This document shows, one piece after another, positions 17,459 through 27,600 of a stretch of 64,000 bases of DNA. The stretch spans positions 3,782,001 to 3,846,000 of the forward strand of contig NZ_CP065997.1 of the NCBI RefSeq assembly GCF_016127315.1, in the 5' to 3' direction. A model generated the notes under the pieces. The model was not told where the DNA came from. It searched no databases and saw only the letters and a program-made list of their open reading frames with translations. The DNA is from Achromobacter deleyi (lineage in GTDB: Bacteria; Pseudomonadota; Gammaproteobacteria; Burkholderiales; Burkholderiaceae_B). Every line of letters starts with the position of its first letter. Position 1 is the stretch's first letter. Position numbers and translations under genes: made by a program.

Positions 17459-17803
17459 ATGACTGCCGCTCCTGCATCGCCGCCGTTTCCGGATGACCCG
17501 GGCGTGTCCACGCCGGGCGATGACGCGCTGGCGCCGGTCGAGGGGTTGAGCACGTCGGCCCTGTTGTCCATGTGGCTATCGGCGCGCGCCGCCGCCCCGT
17601 TGCATTGTTCGGTGGTGCGGGCGCTGATGCGGACGCATGGCTGGACCAGCCTGCGCGCCTGGCGCCATTGGCGCGGCTATGCCGCGGACGACATGGCGCG
17701 CCGGCTCAACGTCCATCCGGCCACCTATGCGCTGATCGAGGACGGCACCGTTGACCTGGGGCCGTGGCTGCTGCCGGCGGTGGAGAAAGTGCTGGCGGAC
17801 TGA
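17459..17803 (+). CDS. Small protein with C-terminal XRE-like helix-turn-helix
   Basis: The 114-residue protein has an acidic, proline-rich N-terminus and a C-terminal half (RAWRHWRGYAADDMARRLNV, then HPATYALIEDG) that reads like a Cro/CI-type helix-turn-helix: helix, DDMARRLNVHP turn, recognition helix, and an ALIEDG continuation. I do not recognise a named family. Its promoter carries the same dyad/TACAGT layout as the two autotransporters and both response regulators, and the predicted transcription start coincides with the start codon. A small DNA-binding accessory regulator of the island is the natural guess, but the HTH call is from pattern only. Confidence 0.6.
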   Translation: MTAAPASPPFPDDPGVSTPGDDALAPVEGLSTSALLSMWLSARAAAPLHCSVVRALMRTHGWTSLRAWRHWRGYAADDMARRLNVHPATYALIEDGTVDLGPWLLPAVEKVLAD

Positions 17804-17901
17804 GGCGCCGGCATGCCGGGAACTGATCGGACCCGCGCCGGTCTACCTGCTACGGCTCAGCCGCGGGCCCTTCCCACGACGGCACATTCTAGGAATCTCA
17901 C

Positions 17902-18057
17902 ATGTTCGGTATTGGAATCGCCCTGGCCATTCTCGGGGTCGTGTGCCTGCATGCCGCCTATGGCACCCATCGGTCGGGCTGCGAACGGCGCGACACCTAC
18001 GCGCTGGCCGGGCTGGGCGTCGTTGCCTCGAGCGGCGGCGCCTTGTTGCTGGTCTAG
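17902..18057 (+). CDS. Small 51-aa membrane protein
   Basis: The ATG at 17902 has AGGAATCTCAC upstream and opens a 51-codon frame ending in TAG at 18055-18057. It begins MFGIGIALAILGVVCLHAAY, and the second half is LAGLGVVASSGGALLLV. Two hydrophobic segments flank a short charged loop (GTHRSGCERRD), as expected for a two-helix inner-membrane microprotein with two cysteines. The good ribosome site and coherent hydrophobicity argue for a real gene. It lies between the small HTH gene and the first autotransporter; a role cannot be assigned. Confidence 0.6.
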   Translation: MFGIGIALAILGVVCLHAAYGTHRSGCERRDTYALAGLGVVASSGGALLLV

Positions 18058-18449
18058 TTTCGTCCGTTCCCCCTCGTTGTCTCGCGCCGCGGCCCTGTCG
18101 CGGCGCGTTTGCTTTGCGGCCGGGATTCCGCTCCCCCGACGCCGCCATCACGGGCTCCTGAAGCAATCGCCAACGCGCGCTTTCAGATTTAGGAGCATTC
18201 CGATTCCGGCATGAAATCGATGCCGATACAGTGCGATCCACGATGTTTCTTCGTGCGATGCGCGCTTCCCCATCCGAGGCGCCGGCCGGTTCATGGCCCG
18301 CGACAGGCATCGCGTTCAGCCGCCGGCGCCTCGCATGAGCCAGGCGCCGGCGCGCAACACCCAGACCCGCGCCGGGCATCGTCACGCGGATATCCAGGCA
18401 GGCCGCCACAGCAGGGGCCGCCGACCACGAATCAGCAAGTGAGCGTATT
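18058..18449 (+). other. 392-nt intergenic region with promoter and long 5' leader of autotransporter 1
   Basis: It holds no gene that I can support. Its useful content is the phased dyad promoter at 18190-18232 and a leader of about 210 nt. The last 90 nt or so match the leader of the second autotransporter (CCAGACCCGCG near the start of the shared part, and GTGAGCGTATTGTGA at the start codon), showing that promoter, leader and gene were duplicated together. Confidence 0.6.
18190..18232 (+). promoter_or_regulatory. Phased dyad promoter of autotransporter 1 (site 2 of 6)
   Basis: TAGGA-GCAT-TCCGA spans 18190-18203 and TACAGT 18227-18232. The dyad centre (18196.5) is 30.5 bp from the first base of TACAGT, so it should lie near -42.5 from the transcription start, a class II activator position overlapping where a -35 box would be. 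No good -35 hexamer is seen. Confidence 0.75.
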
Positions 18450-21400
18450 GTGAAGACCCATCCCTTTGTGGCCGCCGGTTCCGGCGCTCCCGATCACGGC
18501 ATCCCTGCTTCGCACGCAGGCGCGGGCATGGCGGCGCAGGTTGCGCCCCGGTCGTTGCGCAGGCGCGTCAGCGCGCTGCTGCGGCTGGCCTGCCGCGTGT
18601 TGGGGCTGAAGCGGCGCAAGGGCATGGGGCTGGCGCTGCTCGGGACGGCGGGCCTGGCCCTGGGCGCCACGCCGCCGGCCTTCGCGGCTAATGGCTTGCA
18701 CATCAATGCGAACGCGGACTTTTCCTGCGTCAGTATCAACGACCCGCAGACGTCCGTCAGAGGGGGCAGCAGCGTCGACACATACTTGCGCGAGAACTTC
18801 CAGTTCACGGATAACACCGAGCGCTGCTCCCCGGAGGTCGGTGGCAAGATCAACTACGGCGGCGTTGGCCAATCCAGGGACTATGTTCTGTTTTTCCCGG
18901 GCAGGGGCGCGAGCGGTGTCGGCGCCAGGTCCTTGATGCTCGGGGGCGAGCTGGCCGTCAACAGTGGCTACATCAAGTTGGGCGACGCCACGACCGGCCA
19001 GCGCATCGGCTTGTTCGATATCGACGTAGGCGATCCGCTGGGCCTGGAACTCGGCGGGTTGGCCGAAGCGAAGCGATTGGGCATCGCGCTTGGCCATACG
19101 GCGCAGGCAACGGGCGCCGAGGGCGCCACCGCGCTGGGCAACGGCAGCAGGGCGCTTGGCGAGTACGCCACCGTGGCTGGCATCGCATCCCTGGGCCGTG
19201 GCTTGCGGTCGACCGTGCTGGGGCCGAGTTCGCTCATCAATGCGGACTATTCGGTCGCGGTGGGACGTTTCGTACAGATCGGGGCCGACGCCACCCACGC
19301 CGTGGCGTTGGGCCGAAGCACCATTGTGCGCAATGCCGACAGCGTGGCGATCGGGTTGAGCGCGGCGACGTCCAGCGGCTTGTCCGTCTCCCTGGGCTCC
19401 GGCGCGCAGACGCGGGACGCGATTGCGCCGTCCGCCGTTGTGCTCAATGGCATTTCCCATCGCTTCGACAGCACTCCGCTGCAGGCGGTGGTCAGTGTCG
19501 GCAGCGCCATCCGCCAGCGGCAGATTCTCTACGTGGCGCCGGGGATGGTCGATGCGCGAAGCACCGACGCGATCAACGGCTCGCAACTGTTTGCCGCCTA
19601 TGACGCCATCAAGGCCCGAGGCGCAGTCGATCAGGCGCAGGAGGGCGCGTTGGCGCGCAATGCGGCGGATCTCGCCAGCGCGCGCGGCGGGCAGGCCGCC
19701 ATGACCGGATCGTTTGCGCGAGCGGTTGGCAACGCCTCGGTCGACGCGCAGGGGCGGGTCGTCATGCCGGCGGCGGCATCCGGCAATGGCGCCGCGCCAG
19801 GGCAGCCGGCGACGGTCCTGGGCGCGGTCGCTGCGTTCGATCGTGATCTCAGGGGCCAGGACGACCGCCTGGGGCAGACGTTCGATCAGGCGCTGGCCCT
19901 GATCGACAAGGTCGACGGTGTGACGCTGCCCTTGCAGGGGCTGTCGTCCGGCGAGACCGTGGCGGGCCGTATCGATGACCTGAAAGAGGCCCTGCTGATG
20001 TGGGATCCGGTCCAGGGCGTCTACCGCGCCACGCCGGTCGCCGGCTCATCGCGCCGCATTTCGAACCTGGCGGCGGGCCAGGCGGAGACGGATGCGGTCA
20101 ACAAGGGGCAGCTGGATCAAGCCATCACCCAGGTGGTGGCGCAGCGTGACGGGCTGCTGCGCGAAAGCGGCGGGCAGTTGCAGGTGGGCGCGCAGTCGGC
20201 GGCGACAGTGGTGAACCTGGCCGGGAACGCGCCGCAACGCGATGCCCGCGGCAACCCGGTGTTGGGCGCGGACGGCCAGCCCGTGATGGCGGCGACGGAT
20301 CGCCAGGTGACGGGCGTGGCGGCGGGCGTGAACGGCAATGACGCGGCCAACAAGGGCCAGCTGGATGGCGTGGCGCAGACCGCGACGGCGGCGCGCGACG
20401 CGGCGGCGCAGGCCGGACAGGCCGCCAATGCGGCCGGCGAGGCGGCGGCCGGCGCGCAGCGTGCCGCGGACGCGGCGCAAGGCACGGCCAGCGGCGCGCA
20501 GCAGGCGGCCACGGCGGCGCGGGACGCAGCCACGGCGGCGCAGCGCTCGGCCGACAGCGCCAATGCCAGGCTGGCCGGCATCGGTGATGGGGAAACGGTG
20601 GCGGGCCGCATCGATCAGGCGGCCAGCGCCGCGACCGACGCGGCCGGGCGGGCTGCCAATCAGGCGCTGGCCGCCGCGTTGGGCGGCGGCGCCACGGTGG
20701 GCGCGGACGGCAAGGCCGGCGCGCCGGCCTATGCGATCAGCCAGATCGGCGCGGACGGTCAGGTCGCCGGGCAGGCACGGACCGCCGCCAACGTCGGCGA
20801 TGCGGTGGCGGCGCTCGACGCCAATGTGATCAGAGTGAATGACCGGGTGCTGGCGCAGGACGGCAAGCTGGGCCCGTTGATGCAGGACCTGAGCGGCCTG
20901 CGCGACGACAGCCTGTTGTGGGACGAGGGCGCGCAGGCCTTCAGCGCCAGCCATGGCAGCGCTTCGCCCAACCGCGTCATCAACGTGGCCGAGGGCCAGG
21001 CCCGCACCGATGCGGTCAACCTGGGCCAGCTGGATGCCGTGGCGCAGCTCGCGGACGCGGCGGGGGATACGGCGGCAGCGGCCCAGTCGGCGGCCGACAC
21101 GGCACAAGGCGCGGCGACCCAGGCCCGGCAGGACGCACGGCAAGCGCTTGGCGCGGTGGACGGCGCGCGGCAGGCCATCGACACGGCGGACAGCGTCGCG
21201 GCGGCCGCGCGGCAGAGCGCGCAGGCGGCGCAAGAGGATGCGGCACAAGTGCGGCAGCGCGCCGAGACCGCGCAACGTGCGGCGGCGCAGGCACAGCAAC
21301 AGGCCGATGCGGCACAGGGCGCGGCAAGCGGCGCGAAGCTGGTCGCCGACGACGCCCAGGCGGCCGCGACGCAGGCCGGACAGCATGCCGGAACGGCGCG

Positions 21401-24400
21401 GGCCACGGCCGCGACGGCCGGCACTGCCGCCGAGGCAGCGCGGCAGGCCGCGGCGGCCGCGCAGCAATCGGCCGACAGCGCCAATGCCAGGCTGGTGGGC
21501 ATCGGTGATGGGGAAACGGTGGCGGGCCGCATCGATCAGGCGGCCAGCGCCGCGACCGACGCGGCCGGGCGCACCGCCAGTCAGGCGCTGGCCGATGCAC
21601 TGGGCGGCGGGGTCACGGTGGGCGCGGACGGCAAGGCCGGCGCGCCGGCCTATGCCATCCGCCAGATCGGCGCCGACGGCGAGGCGGCCGACCAGGCCTT
21701 GACCGCCGCCAATGTCGGCGATGCCCTGGCGGCGCTGGATGGCAGCGTCATCAAGGTGAACGATCGGGTGCGGGCACAGGACGCCCGCGCCGCGCAGCTG
21801 ACGCAGGACCTGAGCGGCCTGCGCGACGACAGCCTGTTGTGGGACGAGGGCGCGCAGGCCTTCAGCGCCAGCCATGGCGGCGCCTCGCCCAACCGCGTCA
21901 TCAACGTGGCCGAGGGCCAGGCCCGCACCGATGCGGTCAACGTGGGCCAGCTGCATACGGTGGCGCAGGTCGCGGACGCGGCGGGGAACGCGGCGGCAAT
22001 GGCCCAGTCGCAGGCCGACACGGCACAAGGCGCGGCGACCCAGGCCCGGCAGGACGCACGGCAAGCGCTTGGCGCGGTGGACGGCGCGCGGCAGGCCATC
22101 GACACGGCGGACAGCGTCGCGGCGGCCGCGCGGCAGAGCGCGCAGGCGGCGCAAGAGGATGCGGCACAAGTGCGGCAGCGCGCCGAGACCGCGCAACGTG
22201 CGGCGGCGCAGGCACAGCAACAGGCCGATGCGGCACAGGGCGCGGCAAGCGGCGCGAAGCTGGTCGCCGACGACGCCCAGGCGGCCGCGACGCAGGCCGG
22301 ACAGCATGCCGGAACGGCGCGGGCCACGGCCGCGACGGCCGGCACTGCCGCCGAGGCAGCGCGGCAGGCCGCGGCGGCCGCGCAGCAATCGGCCGACGAC
22401 GCCAACGCCAGGCTGGTGGGCATCGGTGATGGGGAAACGGTGGCGGGCCGCATCGATCAGGCGGCCAGCGCCGCGACCGACGCGGCCGGGCGCACCGCCA
22501 GTCAGGCGCTGGCCGATGCACTGGGCGGCGGGGTCACGGTGGGCGCGGACGGCAAGGCCGGCGCGCCGGCCTATGCCATCCGCCAGATCGGCGCCGACGG
22601 CGAGGCGGCCGACCAGGCCTTGACCGCCGCCAATGTCGGCGATGCCCTGGCGGCGCTGGATGGCAGCGTCATCAAGGTGAACGATCGGGTGCGGGCACAG
22701 GACGCCCGCGCCGCGCAGCTGACGCAGGATCTGGGGGCGTTGGGCGGCGATGGCATGCGCTGGGACGCCGGCGCCGCGGCATTCAGCGCCGCCAGGGCGG
22801 GCGACTCGCCGCAGCGCATCGTGCAGGCGGCGGCGGGGATCGACGCCACCGACGCGATCAACCTGGGCCAGGTGCAGGCGGTGGCGGGCACGGCGGCCAC
22901 GGCGGCCGATCTGGCGGACGGGGCGGGGCGAACGGCGCAGGCCGCCGATGCCACGGCGACAGCGGCCGCGCAGTCCGCGGACGCCGCGGGCGTGACGGCT
23001 GGCGCGGCGCGACAGGCGGCGGATGCGGCCGACGCCAGACTGGCCGGCCTGGGCGCCGGCGAGACGGCGGTCGGCCGCATCGCGCAGGCGAGCCAGGCGG
23101 CCAGCCAGGCGCGCGCCGATGCGCTGGGGGGCGGCGCGGCGGTGCGCGCCGATGGTTCGCCGCAGGCGCCGGCGTATGCCGTGACCGCGATCGGGCCGGA
23201 CGGGCGAGTACAGGCGCCGACGGCGCCGGCCACCAGCGTCGGCGCCGCGGTGCAGGCGCTGGACGACAGTCTGGTGGCGGTCAACGACCATGTGCGACAG
23301 GTGCGCGCGGAGGTGGCGACGATGCGCGATCAACTGGACGCGGGCGAACTCGGTCTGGTGCGCCAGGACGCGGCGACGCGCGACATCACGGTGGCCCGGC
23401 AGGCCGATGGCACGCGGGTGACGTTGGCGGGCACGGACGGTGCGCGCACCGTGTCGGGCGTCAAGGAAGGCGGGATCAGCGCGAGCAGCAGCGAGGCGGT
23501 GACCGGCTCGCAGCTGTTCCGCGTGAATCAGGATCTGTTGGCCAATACCCGGGCCGTGGGCGACCTGGAAGCCTTGACCGGCCGACAGGGCGTGACGCTG
23601 ACCGCCTTGTCCGACCAGGTGCGCAGCGGCGATGTCGGGCTGACGCGGGACGAGCCCGCCAGCAACCGGGTGACCGTGGCGGCGGATCGCGGCGGCGACC
23701 AACTGGCGGTGTCCGGCACGCAAGGCGCGCGCCAGGTCACGGGCGTGCGGGACGGCCGCGTCCAGGCCGGCGGCAATGACGCGGTGACCGGCGGGCAATT
23801 GCACGCGGTGACCGAGCGCGTGAACCGGCTCGATGCGCAGGCGGGCGGCGTGGCGGTGGACAACCGTGGCGCCGGCCGCGGCGCGGCGGCGACGCCGGGC
23901 AATGGTGGCGTGGCGGCGGGCGCCAATGCGCGGGTGACGGGCGAGCGCGGCACGGCCATCGGCGGCGACGCCCAGGCGCGGGCCGAACAGGCCAGCGCCC
24001 TGGGCGCGGGGGCGAACGCGCAGGCGGCGGGCGGCACGGCCGTCGGCGCCAACGCCACGGCGACGGCGACGGGCAGCGTGGCGCTGGGCGAAGGGTCGCA
24101 GGCCATCCTGGCCAATACGGTGTCGATCGGGGCGGATGGCGGGGAGCGCCAGCTCGTCAACGTGGCCGAGGCCACCGCCGCCACCGACGCGGTCAACCTG
24201 CGCCAGGCGATCCAGCTATCGCGCCAGGACGCGAACCAGGCGCGGCAACAGGCCAATCGCTACACCGACAGCCGCGTGGGCCAATTGCGCCGCGCCAGCC
24301 AGGCCGGCATCGCATCGTCGATGGCGATGGCGGCCCTGCCGTCGACCTCGACGCCGGGCAAGTCGATGGTGGCCGTGGGCGCGTCCAGCTACGGCGGCCA

Positions 24401-24524
24401 GTCCGCCGTGGCGATGGGGGTGTCGGCGCGCTCGCGCGGCGGCGCCTGGGTCTACCGGGCGTCGTTGTCGGGAACCACCGGCGGGCAGACCGGCGCCTCG
24501 GTCAGCCTGACCTACGCCTGGTAA
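18450..24524 (+). CDS. Giant trimeric autotransporter adhesin 1 (YadA-like)
   Basis: A 2024-residue protein starting with GTG in a context (GCGTATTGTGAAGACCCA) shared with its paralogue. A very long, basic signal region (about residues 1-79; RSLRRRVSALLRL, then KGMGLALLGTAGLALGA) ends near AFA. Next comes a short domain with cysteines C93 and C126, YadA-head-like repeats with TALGNGSRALG and VAVGRFVQIG phrases, and a neck-like DARSTDAINGSQLF. A long stalk alternates alanine-rich coiled coils (AAQSADTA patterns) with NVAEGQARTDAVNLGQL-type connectors. The C-terminal YadA anchor (QLRRASQAGIASSMAMAALP, ending TYAW) forms the trimeric outer-membrane barrel. Part of the stalk is a 921-nt-period tandem duplication. 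Function is presumably adhesion, autoaggregation or biofilm. Expression probably depends on the phased dyad promoter upstream. Confidence 0.93.
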   Translation: MKTHPFVAAGSGAPDHGIPASHAGAGMAAQVAPRSLRRRVSALLRLACRVLGLKRRKGMGLALLGTAGLALGATPPAFAANGLHINANADFSCVSINDPQTSVRGGSSVDTYLRENFQFTDNTERCSPEVGGKINYGGVGQSRDYVLFFPGRGASGVGARSLMLGGELAVNSGYIKLGDATTGQRIGLFDIDVGDPLGLELGGLAEAKRLGIALGHTAQATGAEGATALGNGSRALGEYATVAGIASLGRGLRSTVLGPSSLINADYSVAVGRFVQIGADATHAVALGRSTIVRNADSVAIGLSAATSSGLSVSLGSGAQTRDAIAPSAVVLNGISHRFDSTPLQAVVSVGSAIRQRQILYVAPGMVDARSTDAINGSQLFAAYDAIKARGAVDQAQEGALARNAADLASARGGQAAMTGSFARAVGNASVDAQGRVVMPAAASGNGAAPGQPATVLGAVAAFDRDLRGQDDRLGQTFDQALALIDKVDGVTLPLQGLSSGETVAGRIDDLKEALLMWDPVQGVYRATPVAGSSRRISNLAAGQAETDAVNKGQLDQAITQVVAQRDGLLRESGGQLQVGAQSAATVVNLAGNAPQRDARGNPVLGADGQPVMAATDRQVTGVAAGVNGNDAANKGQLDGVAQTATAARDAAAQAGQAANAAGEAAAGAQRAADAAQGTASGAQQAATAARDAATAAQRSADSANARLAGIGDGETVAGRIDQAASAATDAAGRAANQALAAALGGGATVGADGKAGAPAYAISQIGADGQVAGQARTAANVGDAVAALDANVIRVNDRVLAQDGKLGPLMQDLSGLRDDSLLWDEGAQAFSASHGSASPNRVINVAEGQARTDAVNLGQLDAVAQLADAAGDTAAAAQSAADTAQGAATQARQDARQALGAVDGARQAIDTADSVAAAARQSAQAAQEDAAQVRQRAETAQRAAAQAQQQADAAQGAASGAKLVADDAQAAATQAGQHAGTARATAATAGTAAEAARQAAAAAQQSADSANARLVGIGDGETVAGRIDQAASAATDAAGRTASQALADALGGGVTVGADGKAGAPAYAIRQIGADGEAADQALTAANVGDALAALDGSVIKVNDRVRAQDARAAQLTQDLSGLRDDSLLWDEGAQAFSASHGGASPNRVINVAEGQARTDAVNVGQLHTVAQVADAAGNAAAMAQSQADTAQGAATQARQDARQALGAVDGARQAIDTADSVAAAARQSAQAAQEDAAQVRQRAETAQRAAAQAQQQADAAQGAASGAKLVADDAQAAATQAGQHAGTARATAATAGTAAEAARQAAAAAQQSADDANARLVGIGDGETVAGRIDQAASAATDAAGRTASQALADALGGGVTVGADGKAGAPAYAIRQIGADGEAADQALTAANVGDALAALDGSVIKVNDRVRAQDARAAQLTQDLGALGGDGMRWDAGAAAFSAARAGDSPQRIVQAAAGIDATDAINLGQVQAVAGTAATAADLADGAGRTAQAADATATAAAQSADAAGVTAGAARQAADAADARLAGLGAGETAVGRIAQASQAASQARADALGGGAAVRADGSPQAPAYAVTAIGPDGRVQAPTAPATSVGAAVQALDDSLVAVNDHVRQVRAEVATMRDQLDAGELGLVRQDAATRDITVARQADGTRVTLAGTDGARTVSGVKEGGISASSSEAVTGSQLFRVNQDLLANTRAVGDLEALTGRQGVTLTALSDQVRSGDVGLTRDEPASNRVTVAADRGGDQLAVSGTQGARQVTGVRDGRVQAGGNDAVTGGQLHAVTERVNRLDAQAGGVAVDNRGAGRGAAATPGNGGVAAGANARVTGERGTAIGGDAQARAEQASALGAGANAQAAGGTAVGANATATATGSVALGEGSQAILANTVSIGADGGERQLVNVAEATAATDAVNLRQAIQLSRQDANQARQQANRYTDSRVGQLRRASQAGIASSMAMAALPSTSTPGKSMVAVGASSYGGQSAVAMGVSARSRGGAWVYRASLSGTTGGQTGASVSLTYAW
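21092..22729 (+). repeat. 921-nt tandem repeat in autotransporter 1
   Basis: The stretch 21092-21808 recurs at 22013-22729 with only about three substitutions that I can find, near 21477-21486 and 22398-22407. The period is 921 nt (307 codons), so the frame is kept and one whole stalk module is duplicated. Less exact homology extends upstream. Such near-identity means a recent duplication or ongoing conversion, and it can collapse in short-read assemblies. Confidence 0.9.
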
Positions 24525-24540
24525 GGCGGCCTTGCGGTTT

Positions 24541-24583
24541 TCGGAGCATTCCGATTTCGAGGCCGGCGCCGCGCCGATACAGT
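24541..24583 (+). promoter_or_regulatory. Phased dyad promoter of autotransporter 2 (site 3 of 6)
   Basis: TCGGA-GCAT-TCCGA (24541-24554) is a perfect inverted repeat and TACAGT lies at 24578-24583, again 30.5 bp from dyad centre to first base. It fills the 158-nt gap after autotransporter 1, so the second adhesin has its own promoter rather than relying on read-through. Confidence 0.75.
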
Positions 24584-24682
24584 GCAGACACTCCCAGACC
24601 CGCGCGGGATAGCGCTACGCGGGGACTCCACCGGCCGCCACCACCGTGGCCGCCCGATCCAGAATCAGCCAGTGAGCGTATT

Positions 24683-27600
24683 GTGATGACCCATTCGATT
24701 GCGGCCGCGGCCAGCGGCATTTCCTTGAACCGTGGCGCGGGCCGCGCCGGCCTCCTGGGCAGGCGCGTGCGCGCGCTGCTGCGGCGCGTCTGCCGCGTGC
24801 TGGGCCTGGGACGCCGCAAGGGGCTCGGCCTGGCCCTGCTGGGCGCCTCGGGCGCGGCCTTGATGGGCGCGACGCCCGCGCATGCGGCCAACGGCATCCA
24901 CATCAACGCGAATGCCGACAGCCGGTGTGTCAGCATCAACGACCCGCAGGCCGCCCCCCCGGGCGGCCCGACGCCCGGCAATTACCTGCAGGCGAACGTG
25001 AATTTCACGGACACCACGGAGCGGTGCGATCCGACCCGGGCGCCCAACCAGAAGGACTACGTCCTGTTCTACCGGCCCGCTAATGTGCCCGGCGTGGGCG
25101 CCACGTCGCTGATGCTGGGCGGCGATCTGGCGGTCAACAGCGGCTTCATCAAACTGGGCGGCGAAGACATCGGCATGCGCATCGGCGATGCGACCACCAA
25201 GGCGGAGCTGTATGGCCTGTCGATCGGCAATGGCGCGGAGTCGAGCGCCTACAGCGCCAGCGTGGGGCGGCAGGCCAAAGCGACCGGGCGCACGGCGCTG
25301 GCGATCGGCGACAAGGCGGTCGCCAGCGGGGCGATGAGCGCGGCGCTGGGGGCCAATGCCAGCGCCGCGGCGGATCGGACCGTGGCGGTGGGCGCGGGCG
25401 CCGGCGCTAGCGGCGACAGTTCCGCGGCGGTCGGGGTCGACGCGAAGGCGTCGGGGGCCAGCGCCTTGGCCGTGGGCAAGGACGCGAAGGCCGAGGGCCA
25501 GGAGAGCGTGGCGATCGGCTACGGCGCCACCGCGACACAGGATCGCTCGGTGGCCCTGGGCAGCGGTTCGACCTCGCGCGCCTTCCAGGCCCCCGCGGCG
25601 GTGGTGCTCAATGGCAAGACCTATGCGTTCGACAGCCAGGACCTGCAAGGCGTCGTCAGCGTGGGCAGCCCCACGCTGACGCGGCAGATCGTCAACGTGG
25701 CGCCGGGGGATGTCAGCGCCAGCAGCAAGGACGCCGTCAACGGCTCGCAGCTGTTCGCGGCCTATGACGCCATCAACGCGCTGGGTGAGGTCGACAAGAC
25801 GCACCAGGCCGCCATCGACAAGGGCGCCGCCGACGCGGCGGCGACCCGTGCCAGCCAGGCCGCCGCGACCGCGTCGGTGGCGCAGGCGATCGGCGGCGGC
25901 GCCAGCGTGGGCGCCGATGGCGCGATCATCATGCCGAAGCTGTCGCTGACCAGCCTCGGTACCGACAAGACCCAGCCAACCACCTTGTTGGGCGCGGTAT
26001 CCAGCCTGGATGGCGCCTTGCAGGACCAGGCCCGGGCCCTGGGCGACGTGACCCGGATCGTCGGCGTGGCGGACGCCAAGGCCAGCCAGGCCGAGCGCCA
26101 GTTGCAGGGCTTTGGGCCGGACGAGACCGTAGCTGGCCGCATCGACGAGGTCAGGAAGAACAGCCTGGCGTGGGACGCTTCCCGCGATGTGTACAACGCG
26201 GCCAACGCCACCGCCGGTCAGAACCGCATCTCGAACCTGGCGGCGGGCCAGGCGGAGACGGACGCGGTCAACAAGGGGCAGCTGGATCAGGCCATCACCC
26301 AGGTGGTGGCGCAGCGCGACGGGCTGCTGCGCGAAAGCGGCGGGCAGTTGCAGGTGGGCGCGCAGTCGGCGGCGACGGTGGTGAACCTGGCCGGGAACGC
26401 GCCGCAACGCGACGCCGGCGGCAACCCGGTGTTGGGCGCGGACGGCCAGCCCGTGATGGCGGCGACGGATCGCCAGGTGACGGGCGTGGCGGCGGGCGTG
26501 AACGGCAACGACGCGGTCAACAAGGTCCAGCTGGACGGCGTGGCGCAGACCGCGACGGCCGCGCGCGACGTGGCGGCGCAGGCCGGACAGGCCGCCAATG
26601 CGGCCGGCGAGGCGGCGGCCGGCGCGCAGCGCGCCGCGGACGCGGCGCAAGGCACGGCCAGCGGCGCGCAACAGGCGGCCACGGCGGCGCGGGACGCGGC
26701 CGCGGCGGCGCAGCGCTCGGCCGACAGCGCCAATGCCAAACTGGCCGGCATCGGTGATGAGGAAACGGTGGCGGGCCGCATCGACCGGGCGGCCAGCGCC
26801 GCGACCGACGCGGCCGGGCGGGCCGCCAGCCAGGCGCTGGCCGATGCACTGGGCGGCGGGGCCACGGTGGGCGCGGACGGCAAGGCCGGCGCGCCGGCCT
26901 ATGCCATCCGCCAGGTCGGCGCCGACGGCTCGGTGGCCGACCCGGCCCAGACCGCCGCCAATGTCGGCGATGCGCTGGCGGCGCTGGACGCCAATGTGAT
27001 CAAGGTCAACGACCGCGTGCGGGCGCAGGACGCCAGCTTGACCCAGCTGACGCAGGACCTGAGCGGCCTGCGCGACGACAGCCTGTTGTGGGACGAGGGC
27101 GCGCAGGCCTTCAGCGCCAGCCATGGCGGCGCCTCGCCCAACCGCGTCATCAACGTGGCCGAGGGCCAGGCCCGCACCGATGCGGTCAACGTGGGCCAGC
27201 TGGATACCGTGGCGCAGGCCGCGGACGCGGCCCGATCGTCGGCGGACAACGCCCAGCGCACCGCCGCAACCGCGCGCGATACGGCCGTCGCGGCCCAGGC
27301 GGATGCCGCCACGGCCCGCGACACGGCGGTCGCCGCGCGGCAGGCCGCCGAGGCGGCCCAGGGGACCGCGACGGACGCCCGCCAGACGGCGCAGGCGGCG
27401 CAGGGAACGGCCGCCGACGCGCAACAGACGGCGCAGGCGGCGCAGGCGGCCGCGACCGGCGCGCAGCGCACCGCCGGGGCAGCCCAGGACACGGCGCGCG
27501 AGGCGCAACAGACGGCGTCGGCGGCGCGCGACACGGCGGACGGCGCCCAGCGCACCGCCGACGCCGCGCAAGGCGCGGCCAGCGGCGCGCAGCAGGCGGC

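Noticed and set aside
20046..23804. Open frame of 1252 codons opposite autotransporter 1
   Set aside because: Same cause; its apparent repeats simply mirror the adhesin's repeats.
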